Shown here piece by piece: positions 41,635 through 51,092 of a stretch of 64,000 nt of DNA. Positions within the stretch are counted from its first letter, which is position 1. Each line of letters opens with the position of its first letter. Under the pieces are notes generated by a model that saw only the letters and a list, made by a program, of their open reading frames with translations, was not told where the DNA came from and searched no databases. The translations under genes and the position numbers were made by a program. This DNA is from Dialister pneumosintes. Its GTDB lineage: Bacteria; Bacillota; Negativicutes; Veillonellales; Dialisteraceae. Where the stretch lies: positions 287,001 through 351,000 of the forward strand of contig NZ_CP017037.1 of assembly GCF_001717505.1 (NCBI RefSeq), in the 5' to 3' direction.

Positions 41635-42507
41635 ATGCATATTTTGCCGATGTATTATTTTAAAGCTGTTGTTAAATATAAGAGTATCAATAAGGCTGCT
41701 CATGAGTTGCACATAACACAACAAACTTTGAGTGCTCATATGAATTCTATTGAACGAGAATTGGGCTGTATACTTTTTAATCGTAGCCCTAATTTTCAGT
41801 TAACGTATGAGGGGGAAAAATTTTATAGATATGTAAAAACCATTATCAATACATATGAATCTATGCAAAAAGAATTCAGTTTATTGGCACAAAATGAAAG
41901 TGGTGCTATTCGAATAGGAATTGCACATACGAGAAGCCAAGCTTTGATTCCTCGTGCGGCAGCTCGTTTTATTCCGCAGTATCCATATGTTCGAATTGAT
42001 TTAAAAGAATTATCCAATGATAAACTAATCAGTGAACTTCGGGAAGGGAAGTTGGATATAGCCATTGGAGACATTCCGTTAGATAGCACGGAATATGCAA
42101 CTGAAATATTACATAAAGAAGAAATTTTATTAGTAGTACCAACAACTTATATGAGGAATAATGCTTCGTATACGGAAATTCTATCTGAAGTTCCACTTTT
42201 AGTAAGTCATAGTGAAGATATTACCGGACGTATGGCTCGTGCTATTGTAAAAGAGAATCATATAGTACCTAATATTGCAGTATCATCCGATAATATTGAA
42301 ACATTGTTGGACATGTGTAGTTTGGGGTTAGGTGCTTGTTTTTGTTCTGATAAATTATTGACATTTCATATGAGTACTAATGATAGTTTTAATAAAAATT
42401 TTAAAATATATCATACCAATATTATTTATCCTATTATTGCAGCATATCCAAAGGATGATGTAATGGAAAAAATTATAAAAACATTTATTGAGGGGATTAA
42501 AGAATAA
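41635..42507 (+). CDS. LysR-type transcriptional regulator
   Basis: The 290-residue protein has the N-terminal winged helix-turn-helix YFKAVVKYKSINKAAHELHI followed by TQQTLSAHMNSIERELG. The effector-binding domain starts with GAIRIGIAHTRSQ and contains LREGKLDIAIGD. AGGAGG precedes the ATG. It is transcribed away from the antiporter gene with 105 bp between them, the usual layout of a LysR regulator and its target. Confidence 0.93.
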   Translation: MHILPMYYFKAVVKYKSINKAAHELHITQQTLSAHMNSIERELGCILFNRSPNFQLTYEGEKFYRYVKTIINTYESMQKEFSLLAQNESGAIRIGIAHTRSQALIPRAAARFIPQYPYVRIDLKELSNDKLISELREGKLDIAIGDIPLDSTEYATEILHKEEILLVVPTTYMRNNASYTEILSEVPLLVSHSEDITGRMARAIVKENHIVPNIAVSSDNIETLLDMCSLGLGACFCSDKLLTFHMSTNDSFNKNFKIYHTNIIYPIIAAYPKDDVMEKIIKTFIEGIKE

Positions 42508-42558
42508 CTATAAATAAATAGGAGTCAGTGTCTTAGGGAAAAGGGGGAAAAGACAGTG

Positions 42559-44796
42559 ATGAAGTATGGATTGTTGCTAGGGGCAACATTATTTTCTATT
42601 GGCATCTTATTAAAAGAGTGTATTTCAGGCTCTTTTTTATATATTGGGCTTATATTTATTTTTTTATGTGGAGTCTTTGTCTGTTTATGGAAGAAATATT
42701 TTCACATAAAAGGAATTATTATTTGTGGGGTTGGACTACTTATAACAGCCGGAGTACTTCGGGCACATATAGAAGAAATAGATTGGCAGCGGTATTCTTC
42801 TTTTGCGGTCGGTCATACAGGTTCCTATCAAGTGATAGTAGCAGGAGAACCGGAAAAAGTATTCGGGAAAAGTGGTAAAATTCGTTTGTTAGTAGATCTA
42901 GAGCACGGGAACTTTGAAAATCATGAAAGGTATTTATTAAGAGGGAAAGCATATGTATATACTGCCGAAGTAGAAAAAATTATTTCTATAAAACCGGGGG
43001 ATAGGCTTTTAATCTTTGGGAAATTATACCCGCTTCGCTTTTATAAAAATCCTGGAAAAATAAATTTAGAAAAGAGAGCACAAAGTCAAAGGGTATTAGG
43101 GCATATATATGTAAAAAATGTAAAGGATGTTGTTTATAAAAATACATCACATCGATATCTAGTGAACCGATGGGTATATCAACTGAAATGTGATGTTAAA
43201 TCGTACTTTTTAAAATATATGGACACTACAAGAAGCTCTATTCTTATGACATTGCTTTTTGGTGGTAGTTACCAAGAGTTGCCTGATACGGTTGTAAAAG
43301 ATTTTTCTGTAACAGGTATAATACATATATTATCTGTATCCGGATCTCATATAGCAGTAGTACTTTCTTTTTTATTTTTAATAGGGAAATGGTTACATGC
43401 TCCTAAGAAGATTATTGTAATTGTATCTATAGTGAGTATGTGTGGATATGCATTGATGGCTTCTTTGGTTCCTTCAGTTATTCGTGCAACACTTATGGGG
43501 ATATTATCGGCAATGGGATTATTATGTAATCGTGATAGAGATGCTCTTAATTTATTGGGTGGAGCTGTGCTATTAATGCTTATTTGGAAGCCACTATTAC
43601 TTTATGATATTAGCTTTCAGCTTTCTGCCTCCGCTTCTTTAGGGATTTTATTGTTCTTTCGTAATGTATCTTCATTATTACAAAAGCAGAATTGGATACC
43701 TTTTTGGGTTTCTGAAGGAATTGCTTTAGCTATATCGGCACAACTTGTAACATTGCCTTTTGTTCTGTATAATTTTCATGCGTTTCCCGTATATTTTATA
43801 TTATCGAATTTGTTGGTTACTCCTTTTTTAGAGATGGCGTTGCTTTTAGGATTAGGAGCTTCTTTATTATTCTTGATAGTTTCACCAATTGCCGAATTAT
43901 TTTTATATATAGCAGATTGTTTTATTGGATATGGAACTGCAATTAATCAACAGATTGCTTCTTTACCCTATGCTTCACTTAACCTTAGAGGACTTACTCC
44001 ACTTGAAGTTTTAGGATATTATGTGCTTTTATTAGTAATTTTTTTTAGAAAACACCTATGGAAATTTAAAATAGGGACATGGTTTACTCTATTATCCACA
44101 TTGCTTATCGGGATAGGAATCATTATCGAAAAGTTATGCATGCCTTCCTTGGTGGTGTCTATATTGGATGTATCTCCTGCACAAGTATTTATTGTGCAAA
44201 GCATAGAGAAAACGATTCTTTTCATAAAATTACCCGGAGTTATTCATCCTTGTTTAAAAGAAGAAATTGAATCTTATCTCTCTTTTAAAGGGATTTTTTC
44301 TATTGATGTACTGGTTTTAGAATCTTCTGAATTAAAAGAAACTACAGATTTTTCTTTATCTATACCTATTAAATCCATATGGATTAAAGGCATAAACAAG
44401 GAAAATTTACCGTTTTGGACACAATACCCTGCCATTGATAGGAATGTTAAGCGATTAATGATTGGTAAAAATCTGAGAATACATTCAGTAGGAAACAGTT
44501 GGGGAATATATAATCATGATAAAGGTATAATGATTGATAGAGGGGAGTTTGTAACATTAAAAAGTAAGTTACCAATAAATCACGTCGTTTGGATACAAGA
44601 TTTTTATGGGTTTAAACCTGAAATACTAGATGATAAAATAAAGATATTACACCCTGAAGTAATCGTTTTTATGGAAAAAGAATTTATAGACGAAGAATAT
44701 AAAAATATTTTATCCGAAGGATTAAAATATCCGGTGTTAAATAGTAAGGATGGATGCATAATTTTATACTGTTACCATCATTGGTCATCGGGGTAA
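42559..44796 (+). CDS. comEC: DNA uptake channel ComEC/Rec2 with degenerate nuclease domain
   Basis: ComEC transports single-stranded DNA across the inner membrane during transformation. The 745 residues contain an N-terminal OB-like region (about 80-200), the competence transmembrane domain (GIIHILSVSGSHIAVVLSF near residue 255, then PSVIRATLMG) and a C-terminal part from about 535. That last part aligns in position with the beta-lactamase-like domain (ILDVSPAQVFIV) but has no HxHxDH metal motif. The ATG at 42559 follows AGGGGGAAAAG. Confidence 0.9.
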   Translation: MKYGLLLGATLFSIGILLKECISGSFLYIGLIFIFLCGVFVCLWKKYFHIKGIIICGVGLLITAGVLRAHIEEIDWQRYSSFAVGHTGSYQVIVAGEPEKVFGKSGKIRLLVDLEHGNFENHERYLLRGKAYVYTAEVEKIISIKPGDRLLIFGKLYPLRFYKNPGKINLEKRAQSQRVLGHIYVKNVKDVVYKNTSHRYLVNRWVYQLKCDVKSYFLKYMDTTRSSILMTLLFGGSYQELPDTVVKDFSVTGIIHILSVSGSHIAVVLSFLFLIGKWLHAPKKIIVIVSIVSMCGYALMASLVPSVIRATLMGILSAMGLLCNRDRDALNLLGGAVLLMLIWKPLLLYDISFQLSASASLGILLFFRNVSSLLQKQNWIPFWVSEGIALAISAQLVTLPFVLYNFHAFPVYFILSNLLVTPFLEMALLLGLGASLLFLIVSPIAELFLYIADCFIGYGTAINQQIASLPYASLNLRGLTPLEVLGYYVLLLVIFFRKHLWKFKIGTWFTLLSTLLIGIGIIIEKLCMPSLVVSILDVSPAQVFIVQSIEKTILFIKLPGVIHPCLKEEIESYLSFKGIFSIDVLVLESSELKETTDFSLSIPIKSIWIKGINKENLPFWTQYPAIDRNVKRLMIGKNLRIHSVGNSWGIYNHDKGIMIDRGEFVTLKSKLPINHVVWIQDFYGFKPEILDDKIKILHPEVIVFMEKEFIDEEYKNILSEGLKYPVLNSKDGCIILYCYHHWSSG

Positions 44797-44810
44797 AGGA
44801 GGGGAGAATA

Positions 44811-45815
44811 ATGACTACATCAGGAAAGAAGAATAACTGTATCTTGTTTTATGGGGAAGATACAGTTTTGATTAATGAAAAATGTAAAGAATATATTCAT
44901 CATTATTTTGGAAGTAAAGGTCCGGAACCGATTGTATTTGATGAAGAAGGCAGTTATGAAGAATACATTCAGAATATACAAGGACAGTCTTTGTTTGCTA
45001 TGGATGTGGTTGTTATTATGCATAACCCTTTTTTCTTAAATAAAGGATTACGAAACGAAGAGGAGTTCTCACAGTTTTTAACCGTCTTAAAGAACATACC
45101 GCCAGAAGTTCTTGTAATTATGACACATGTAGGAAAAGTAGATAAACGTTTATCACATATTAAAGAATTACTTAAAATAGTAGAGAGTAGAGAGTTTAAT
45201 TTTCTTAAAGTTAAAGAGGCACCGGATGAGCTTATTTCTATGATTAGAATTCGTGGGAAGAAATTGGAATATAGCGTAAGGCCTCTTTTAGAAGAAGTGA
45301 TAGGTGCATGGACGGAAGTTTCTTTGACATTATTACATTCAATCTGTGATAAAATCATGATTATGTCAGCCGGTCAGGAAACGGTTACAGCAGCTGTTGT
45401 ACGAGAAGCACTTCCCACATATATGGAGCAAGGTGTTTTTAAGTTTTATGATAAACTGATTGCAGCGGATAGTATATATATATTACAAAATACGGAACAT
45501 GTATTTACCGATATACCATCCATACTTAAAAATCTAGGATTTATCTCTTCTAAATTTAGACAGATGAAAATGATTAAAGAAATGAAACGACAACATATGT
45601 CGGTAAAAGATATGCAGAATAAATTGAGTGTTAAATACTCTTTCATGTGGAAAAATTTAGAAAGAGATGCAGATAAAACTAAAGAAACTACCATAGAGTG
45701 GTTTTTATGTGAGATTTTCAATTTTCAATATAGAATGCGTGTAAAAGCGGAAAAGTTGGAAATTATAGATTTATTTTTACGCTTTTGCCAAAAACAGAAA
45801 CATAACCACTATTGA
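44811..45815 (+). CDS. holA: DNA polymerase III delta subunit
   Basis: HolA is the clamp-loader wrench subunit. The 334-residue protein has an N-terminal CILFYGEDTVLINEKC segment (the family's FLLxGxE pattern), a middle KVDKRLSHIKELLK, and a helical C-terminal collar domain with FRQMKMIKEM. I start at ATG 44811 behind AAAGGAGGGGAG; an in-frame ATG at 44754 overlaps the 3' end of comEC. It follows comEC in many Firmicutes, and polC comes next. Confidence 0.92.
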   Translation: MTTSGKKNNCILFYGEDTVLINEKCKEYIHHYFGSKGPEPIVFDEEGSYEEYIQNIQGQSLFAMDVVVIMHNPFFLNKGLRNEEEFSQFLTVLKNIPPEVLVIMTHVGKVDKRLSHIKELLKIVESREFNFLKVKEAPDELISMIRIRGKKLEYSVRPLLEEVIGAWTEVSLTLLHSICDKIMIMSAGQETVTAAVVREALPTYMEQGVFKFYDKLIAADSIYILQNTEHVFTDIPSILKNLGFISSKFRQMKMIKEMKRQHMSVKDMQNKLSVKYSFMWKNLERDADKTKETTIEWFLCEIFNFQYRMRVKAEKLEIIDLFLRFCQKQKHNHY

Positions 45816-45832
45816 ATTAAAGGAGCTATGTA

Positions 45833-48800
45833 ATGGGGAAATATCATCTTAAAGTAAAAAATGGAACTATGCCGTTTACTTTTATGGATATTGATACAGA
45901 AGATCATGCTTGGTATATCCAAGCAGATGATAAAGAAGCAGCTATCGCATGTCTTTGTGATATGTGTGGTGAACTGAATGCTATAGATATATTTTATGTT
46001 AATGGAGAAGATGTAACTTTACGAGTTATGGAATATAAAAAGAATATAGCAATAGCATTTGAAGAACATCCGTTACCAACCGATGAGATGACATCTACCT
46101 CTCCTGTTGACATTCCTATGCCTATGGATGATAGTAAAGACCGTTATATAGCAGATATACATGATATGAAATTGCCATCTATAGAGATGCCTTCAGATTT
46201 GCCTCAATTAACACAAGTGATTTCTTCTACCGCATCTATGCGAAGTATTAAGAATAAAAATTCAAAAAAAGGGCATATGGATAAAGATGTGTTGATTGGG
46301 AAAAAGGCCATTAAAGGAACTATTACTTCTGTAAAAAATCTTGTAGGAGAAATGGATAATGTAGTTGTGCAAGGCACGGTTATTTCTTTTGATTTTAGAC
46401 AGCTAAGAGATAATCGTCTTATCTTTACGATGAAATTTGCAGATGAAACCAATGGTATTTCTTGTAAAAAATTTTTTGATAGTGAAGAAGAAGCTTCTTT
46501 ATTAAAAGAAATATTAAAAGAAGGAATGACTGTTAAAGTCAGTGGTAATGTACGTTTAGATAAATATACCGGGGGTTACGTATTAAATATTCGACAAATA
46601 GAGAAAACAACCATTGAAAGATTACCACATGAAGATAATGCGGAGAATCCTCGTGTAGAACTTCATCTTCATACAAAGATGAGTTTGGACGGTTTAATAG
46701 ATACGGAAGAAGTGATTAAAACGGCAGCAGCTTGGAAACATCCTGCTATAGCCATTACCGATCATGGAGTAATACAAGCTTTTCCTAAAATCCAAGATTT
46801 AGCAAAAAAATATAAGCAAAAAGTAATCTATGGGATGGAAGGATATCTTATTGAAGATATTCCTACTGATATTGATACAGATAGACAGAGATATTATCAT
46901 ATCATTGTACTGGCAAAAAATATGACCGGTTTACGAAATTTATATAGGTTGGTTACTTTATCGCATTTAAAATTTTATAGAAAAAGACCTCTTATTCCTA
47001 AAGCAATTATGGAAGAGTTGCGAGAAGGGATTATTTTGGGATCAGCTTGTGTAGTGGGAGAATTTTTTCAGGCCGTATTACAAGGGAAATCCGATGAGAA
47101 GTTAATTGAAATAGCTAAATTCTATGACTATTTAGAAGTACAGCCTATTGGTAATAATTCTTTTTTAATTAATGATGATAAATATCCGGAGGTCACATCA
47201 GAAAGAGATTTACAAGAACTGAATAAAAAAGTAATTGATATAGGTGAAAAAACAGGAATACCGGTATGTGCTACTTCGGACGCACATTATTTGTTTAGAG
47301 AAGATCGAGTCAATAGAGATATTCTGCTTTCTATGTGGGAGAAACCGGGGAAAATAGATTCTCATCCTTCTGTGTATTTGCGAACTACACAGGAAATGTT
47401 AGATGAATTTAATTATATTTCACCGAAAAAAGCACAAGAAATTGTTATAGATAATACAAGAAATATTGCGGAAGCATGTCAGACTATAGAACCATTAGCA
47501 GAAGAGTGGAAGTCTTATAACCCTAAGATTTCAGGTGCTGATAAAAAGTTATTAGATATGTGTTATCAAAATGCAAAGGCTATTTATGGAGATCCTTTGC
47601 CTGCTGTAGTGCAACAAAGATTGGATTCTGAATTAGATCCGATTATTAAGCATGGGTTTGGGGTTTTATATTTTATTGCACATAAGTTGGTTAAGCATTC
47701 AAATGATAGAGGATATTTAGTGGGTTCTCGAGGTTCGGTCGGTTCTTCTTTTGTCGCTACTTTGGCAGGAATTACAGAAGTAAATCCTCTCCCTCCACAT
47801 TATGTATGCCCCTCTTGTCATTGGACAAAATTCTATACGGATGGTTCAGTAGGTGGTGGATTTGATTTACCAAATAAAGAATGTCCCAATTGTGGAACCG
47901 TTCTTAATAAGAATGGACATAATATTCCATTTGCAGTTTTTCTTGGTTTTGATGGGGATAAGGTTCCTGATATTGATTTAAACTTTTCTTCTGGGGATGA
48001 TCAGGCCGATGCACACAAATATACAGAAGAATTGTTTGGACGAGATAATGTATTCCGTGCAGGAACTATTGCGGGTATTCAAGATAGAACTGCTTTTGGT
48101 CTAGTTAAGCGTTATGCAGAAAATAGAGGATTGACCTATAATGATATATTTATTGAAAAATTAGCCGGCGGAGTTTTAGGAGTTAAGAGAACAACCGGAC
48201 AACACCCTGCAGGAATTATGGTTTGTCCTCGAGATATGGATATCCATGACTTTACACCGCTTCAATATGCAGCAAACAAGAGATATATTAAGGGAGAATC
48301 CGGAGAAAAAATTCCGGGAACTATTACTACACACTTTGACTATCATTCTATTTCCGGACGTATGTTGAAGTTAGATATTCTCGGACACGACGATCCTAAG
48401 ATTATTCATATGTTGCAACGTTTAACAGGAGTTGACCCATTAAAAATTCCTTTTGATGATCCGGATACCATTTCTTTATTCAGTTCTACGACTGCTTTGG
48501 GATATACGGAAGAACAACTTAGAAAAACTATTGGGGATAAAGGATATACGGTAGGTGCATTAGGACTTCCGGAATATGGGACACCTTTTGTCCGACAGAT
48601 GCTTGAGGATACTAAGCCACAAAATTTTTCTCAATTGGTGCGTATTTCCGGATTTTCACATGGTACCAATGTATGGTTAGGCAATGCGCAAGATTTAATT
48701 AAATCTAAAACCGTTAAATTAGAAGAAGCTATTTCTACTCGTGATGACGTAATGAACTATTTAATTGAACATGGAGTTAAGGAGTTAACTGCATTTAAAG

Positions 48801-49468
48801 TCATGGAGAATGTAAGAAAAGGGAAAGGATTGGAAAAGACAGATAAAACCGGAAAAAAATCCAATAATAGAAAAGAAATAGAAGAAGCCAATGTACCACA
48901 ATGGTTTATCGATTCTTGTTTAAAAATTTCATATTTATTCCCTCGTGCACATGCGGTAGCTTACGTTATGATGGCATTTAGAATTGCATGGTTCAAGATT
49001 AATTATCCCTTAGCATTTTATGCGGCGTATTTTACAATTCGTGCAGAAGGTTCTTTTGATGCACTTATTATTCTAAGAGGATTTGAGGCACAAAAGGCAG
49101 AATTACATCGTGTAGCGACTATGGAACATCCTTCTAATGTAGAAAAAGATTGTGCGATTGTTACAGAAGTTGCAGCTGAAATGTATTTAAGAGGATATGA
49201 ATTTTTACCTATCAGTTTGGAACATTCCAGTGCTTCTGAATTTACTATTGTAGATAACAAAATATTACCGCCTTTTAATTGTATTCCTGCACTTGGCAAT
49301 CAAGTTGCGAAAGATATTGTAGCTGCTCGTGAAGTAGAGCCGTTTTCGTCTAAGGAAGATTTGCGTAAAAGAGGTAAAGTCAGCCAAAGTATTGTTGAAA
49401 CTATGGAAGAAATGGGGATTTTAAAAAATTTACCTGAAGAAGAACAATTAAATTTATTTGGGTTTTAA
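45833..49468 (+). CDS. polC: DNA polymerase III alpha subunit, PolC type, without exonuclease insert
   Basis: This is the replicative polymerase of Firmicutes. After a short N-terminal domain come an OB domain (about 160-265), the PHP domain (NPRVELHLHTKMSLDG near 275), the zinc-binding finger (CPSCHWTKFYTDGSVGGGFD and CPNCG) and the catalytic PDIDLNFSS near residue 711. The C-terminal helix-hairpin-helix region follows. At 1211 residues it is about 230 shorter than B. subtilis PolC. In PHP, GMEGYLIEDI passes almost directly into RYYHIIVLAKN, so the 3'-5' exonuclease insert is missing. Confidence 0.95.
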   Translation: MGKYHLKVKNGTMPFTFMDIDTEDHAWYIQADDKEAAIACLCDMCGELNAIDIFYVNGEDVTLRVMEYKKNIAIAFEEHPLPTDEMTSTSPVDIPMPMDDSKDRYIADIHDMKLPSIEMPSDLPQLTQVISSTASMRSIKNKNSKKGHMDKDVLIGKKAIKGTITSVKNLVGEMDNVVVQGTVISFDFRQLRDNRLIFTMKFADETNGISCKKFFDSEEEASLLKEILKEGMTVKVSGNVRLDKYTGGYVLNIRQIEKTTIERLPHEDNAENPRVELHLHTKMSLDGLIDTEEVIKTAAAWKHPAIAITDHGVIQAFPKIQDLAKKYKQKVIYGMEGYLIEDIPTDIDTDRQRYYHIIVLAKNMTGLRNLYRLVTLSHLKFYRKRPLIPKAIMEELREGIILGSACVVGEFFQAVLQGKSDEKLIEIAKFYDYLEVQPIGNNSFLINDDKYPEVTSERDLQELNKKVIDIGEKTGIPVCATSDAHYLFREDRVNRDILLSMWEKPGKIDSHPSVYLRTTQEMLDEFNYISPKKAQEIVIDNTRNIAEACQTIEPLAEEWKSYNPKISGADKKLLDMCYQNAKAIYGDPLPAVVQQRLDSELDPIIKHGFGVLYFIAHKLVKHSNDRGYLVGSRGSVGSSFVATLAGITEVNPLPPHYVCPSCHWTKFYTDGSVGGGFDLPNKECPNCGTVLNKNGHNIPFAVFLGFDGDKVPDIDLNFSSGDDQADAHKYTEELFGRDNVFRAGTIAGIQDRTAFGLVKRYAENRGLTYNDIFIEKLAGGVLGVKRTTGQHPAGIMVCPRDMDIHDFTPLQYAANKRYIKGESGEKIPGTITTHFDYHSISGRMLKLDILGHDDPKIIHMLQRLTGVDPLKIPFDDPDTISLFSSTTALGYTEEQLRKTIGDKGYTVGALGLPEYGTPFVRQMLEDTKPQNFSQLVRISGFSHGTNVWLGNAQDLIKSKTVKLEEAISTRDDVMNYLIEHGVKELTAFKVMENVRKGKGLEKTDKTGKKSNNRKEIEEANVPQWFIDSCLKISYLFPRAHAVAYVMMAFRIAWFKINYPLAFYAAYFTIRAEGSFDALIILRGFEAQKAELHRVATMEHPSNVEKDCAIVTEVAAEMYLRGYEFLPISLEHSSASEFTIVDNKILPPFNCIPALGNQVAKDIVAAREVEPFSSKEDLRKRGKVSQSIVETMEEMGILKNLPEEEQLNLFGF

Positions 49469-49486
49469 GAGTCATAAAGTTTGAAG

Positions 49487-49515
49487 TTGTTTTGCATTTA
49501 TGAGTATGCTATAAT
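49487..49515 (+). promoter_or_regulatory. Promoter of the WG-repeat gene
   Basis: TTGTTT (49487-49492) and TATAAT (49510-49515) are separated by 17 bp, about 45 bp before the start codon. Confidence 0.65.
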
Positions 49516-49558
49516 TCGATATACTTCAATTTAGATGTTTATACAAGGAGGATGATGA

Positions 49559-51049
49559 ATGAAGTTAAAAGAAAAATTATGGATATCTTGTACTATGGCA
49601 ATGTTTTCCTATTTATTATTAGGACAAACATCTTATGCAGAATATGGAACGACTACTGCCACTCGTATACAGAGAGAAGAACATAGTGAAAGTATTTCGG
49701 TTCATACAGAAAATTCTACTACGCAAACTACTGAATCTTCTACACATATAGGAGTGGGCGTTCCTTCTATTAATATTTCGATTCCCAATATAGTTATAGA
49801 TAAGGAAACATTATCTAAGATAGATGTGCAACGTAGAAATGCGTTAGCTTCTTATAAAGCGACATATAGTAAAACGGAGGACGGGCATTTTCAGGAACAT
49901 GGCTATTTAGCTCGTATAAAAAAAGGTAAGAAATGGGGAATTGTCGGAACGGATGGGCAACTTACCATGGATCCAACATATAAGATTTTAATTCCTAAAG
50001 AGAATGGTGTTTTATATGTTGGTAATAAGAAGAAGGAACTCAGCTATGTAGATGGGAACAATAATCCGGTAACCTATGAAAAAAAATCTGAAGATGCTTT
50101 GATACCTTTTAAAGAAAAAGGCTTATATGGGTTTAAAGATAGTAAGGGTCATATCGTTATTAAACCTGTATACAAACGAATTGTTACAGAGTTTAGTGAA
50201 GGAATTGCTTTTGTAATAACGGCAGGCGGACATCAAATTGCCATTAATACAGAAGGAACAGAAATTTTTAATGCACCTTATGAAGTAGTAATGCCTTTCC
50301 AATATGGCGTAGCAGAATACCGAAGAAGTGTAAATACTTTCAAAGGAAGTACTTTTTTAAGTTCTATTATAAGCAATATTATTTATGATACGGAAACCGA
50401 TCGATTTAATAGTTATACACCGGTGTATAATGGAATTAAACGTGGTTATTTAAATCATGAAGGCGAAATTGTCATTGATAGCAAAAATGATGTAGTATAT
50501 CCGATGACACCTTATGGAACTATTGTACAGAATAATGGATTGACTTCCTTTATTACGGCTGATGGCCAGGTATTAATTCCACCGGGGCACTATACTGTGG
50601 GAAGTATTCATATAACAGATGGTTATTTGGTTTTACGTGATGATTTTTCAAAAAAATATGGTGTTTTTGAACTCATATATGGAAAACAAGTAGTACCATT
50701 TCTTTATGATGACATACAACTTCTTGGGCAAAATCGTTTTATTGCTAAGCATAATTATGCTACTTACTTGGTTGACAGTACCAATGGACGTTTAATAGCA
50801 ACACTTCCTGTAAATCAAAAAGCAGTACCCTTTGACGATGGTGAATACACTTGGATTTTCATGGGGAGCAGTAATTTTGCAATTATAGATAGTGAAGGAC
50901 ACATTGTATTTAGAGATAGTGATATTACAGATGCAGGTCCTTTTAAGCATGGATATAGTCCGGTTAAAAAGAATAAGAAGTGGGGCGTAATCGATACTAA
51001 AGGAACATGGATTATTGAACCGCAATATGATGATGTAGAAATTTTATAA
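49559..51049 (+). CDS. Exported WG (KWG) beta-repeat protein
   Basis: A signal peptide (about residues 1-28, ending TSYAEYG) is followed by a Ser/Thr-rich linker and then WG repeats from about residue 118 on: GKKWGIVGTDGQLTMDPTYK, KGLYGFKDSKGHIVIKPVYK, and at the C-terminus KKNKKWGVIDTKGTWIIEPQ. The repeats are typical of surface or periplasmic proteins of unclear function. It has 496 residues. CAAGGAGG precedes the ATG. It is monocistronic between its own promoter and a terminator. Confidence 0.85.
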   Translation: MKLKEKLWISCTMAMFSYLLLGQTSYAEYGTTTATRIQREEHSESISVHTENSTTQTTESSTHIGVGVPSINISIPNIVIDKETLSKIDVQRRNALASYKATYSKTEDGHFQEHGYLARIKKGKKWGIVGTDGQLTMDPTYKILIPKENGVLYVGNKKKELSYVDGNNNPVTYEKKSEDALIPFKEKGLYGFKDSKGHIVIKPVYKRIVTEFSEGIAFVITAGGHQIAINTEGTEIFNAPYEVVMPFQYGVAEYRRSVNTFKGSTFLSSIISNIIYDTETDRFNSYTPVYNGIKRGYLNHEGEIVIDSKNDVVYPMTPYGTIVQNNGLTSFITADGQVLIPPGHYTVGSIHITDGYLVLRDDFSKKYGVFELIYGKQVVPFLYDDIQLLGQNRFIAKHNYATYLVDSTNGRLIATLPVNQKAVPFDDGEYTWIFMGSSNFAIIDSEGHIVFRDSDITDAGPFKHGYSPVKKNKKWGVIDTKGTWIIEPQYDDVEIL

Positions 51050-51051
51050 AT

Positions 51052-51092
51052 AAAAAGAATGGTAAAGAAAATTTTCTTTACCATTCTTTTTT
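51052..51092. terminator. Bidirectional terminator
   Basis: An almost perfect palindrome centred on GAAAATTTTC, arms AAAAAGAATGGTAAAG and CTTTACCATTCTTTTT, separates convergent genes. Confidence 0.93.
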
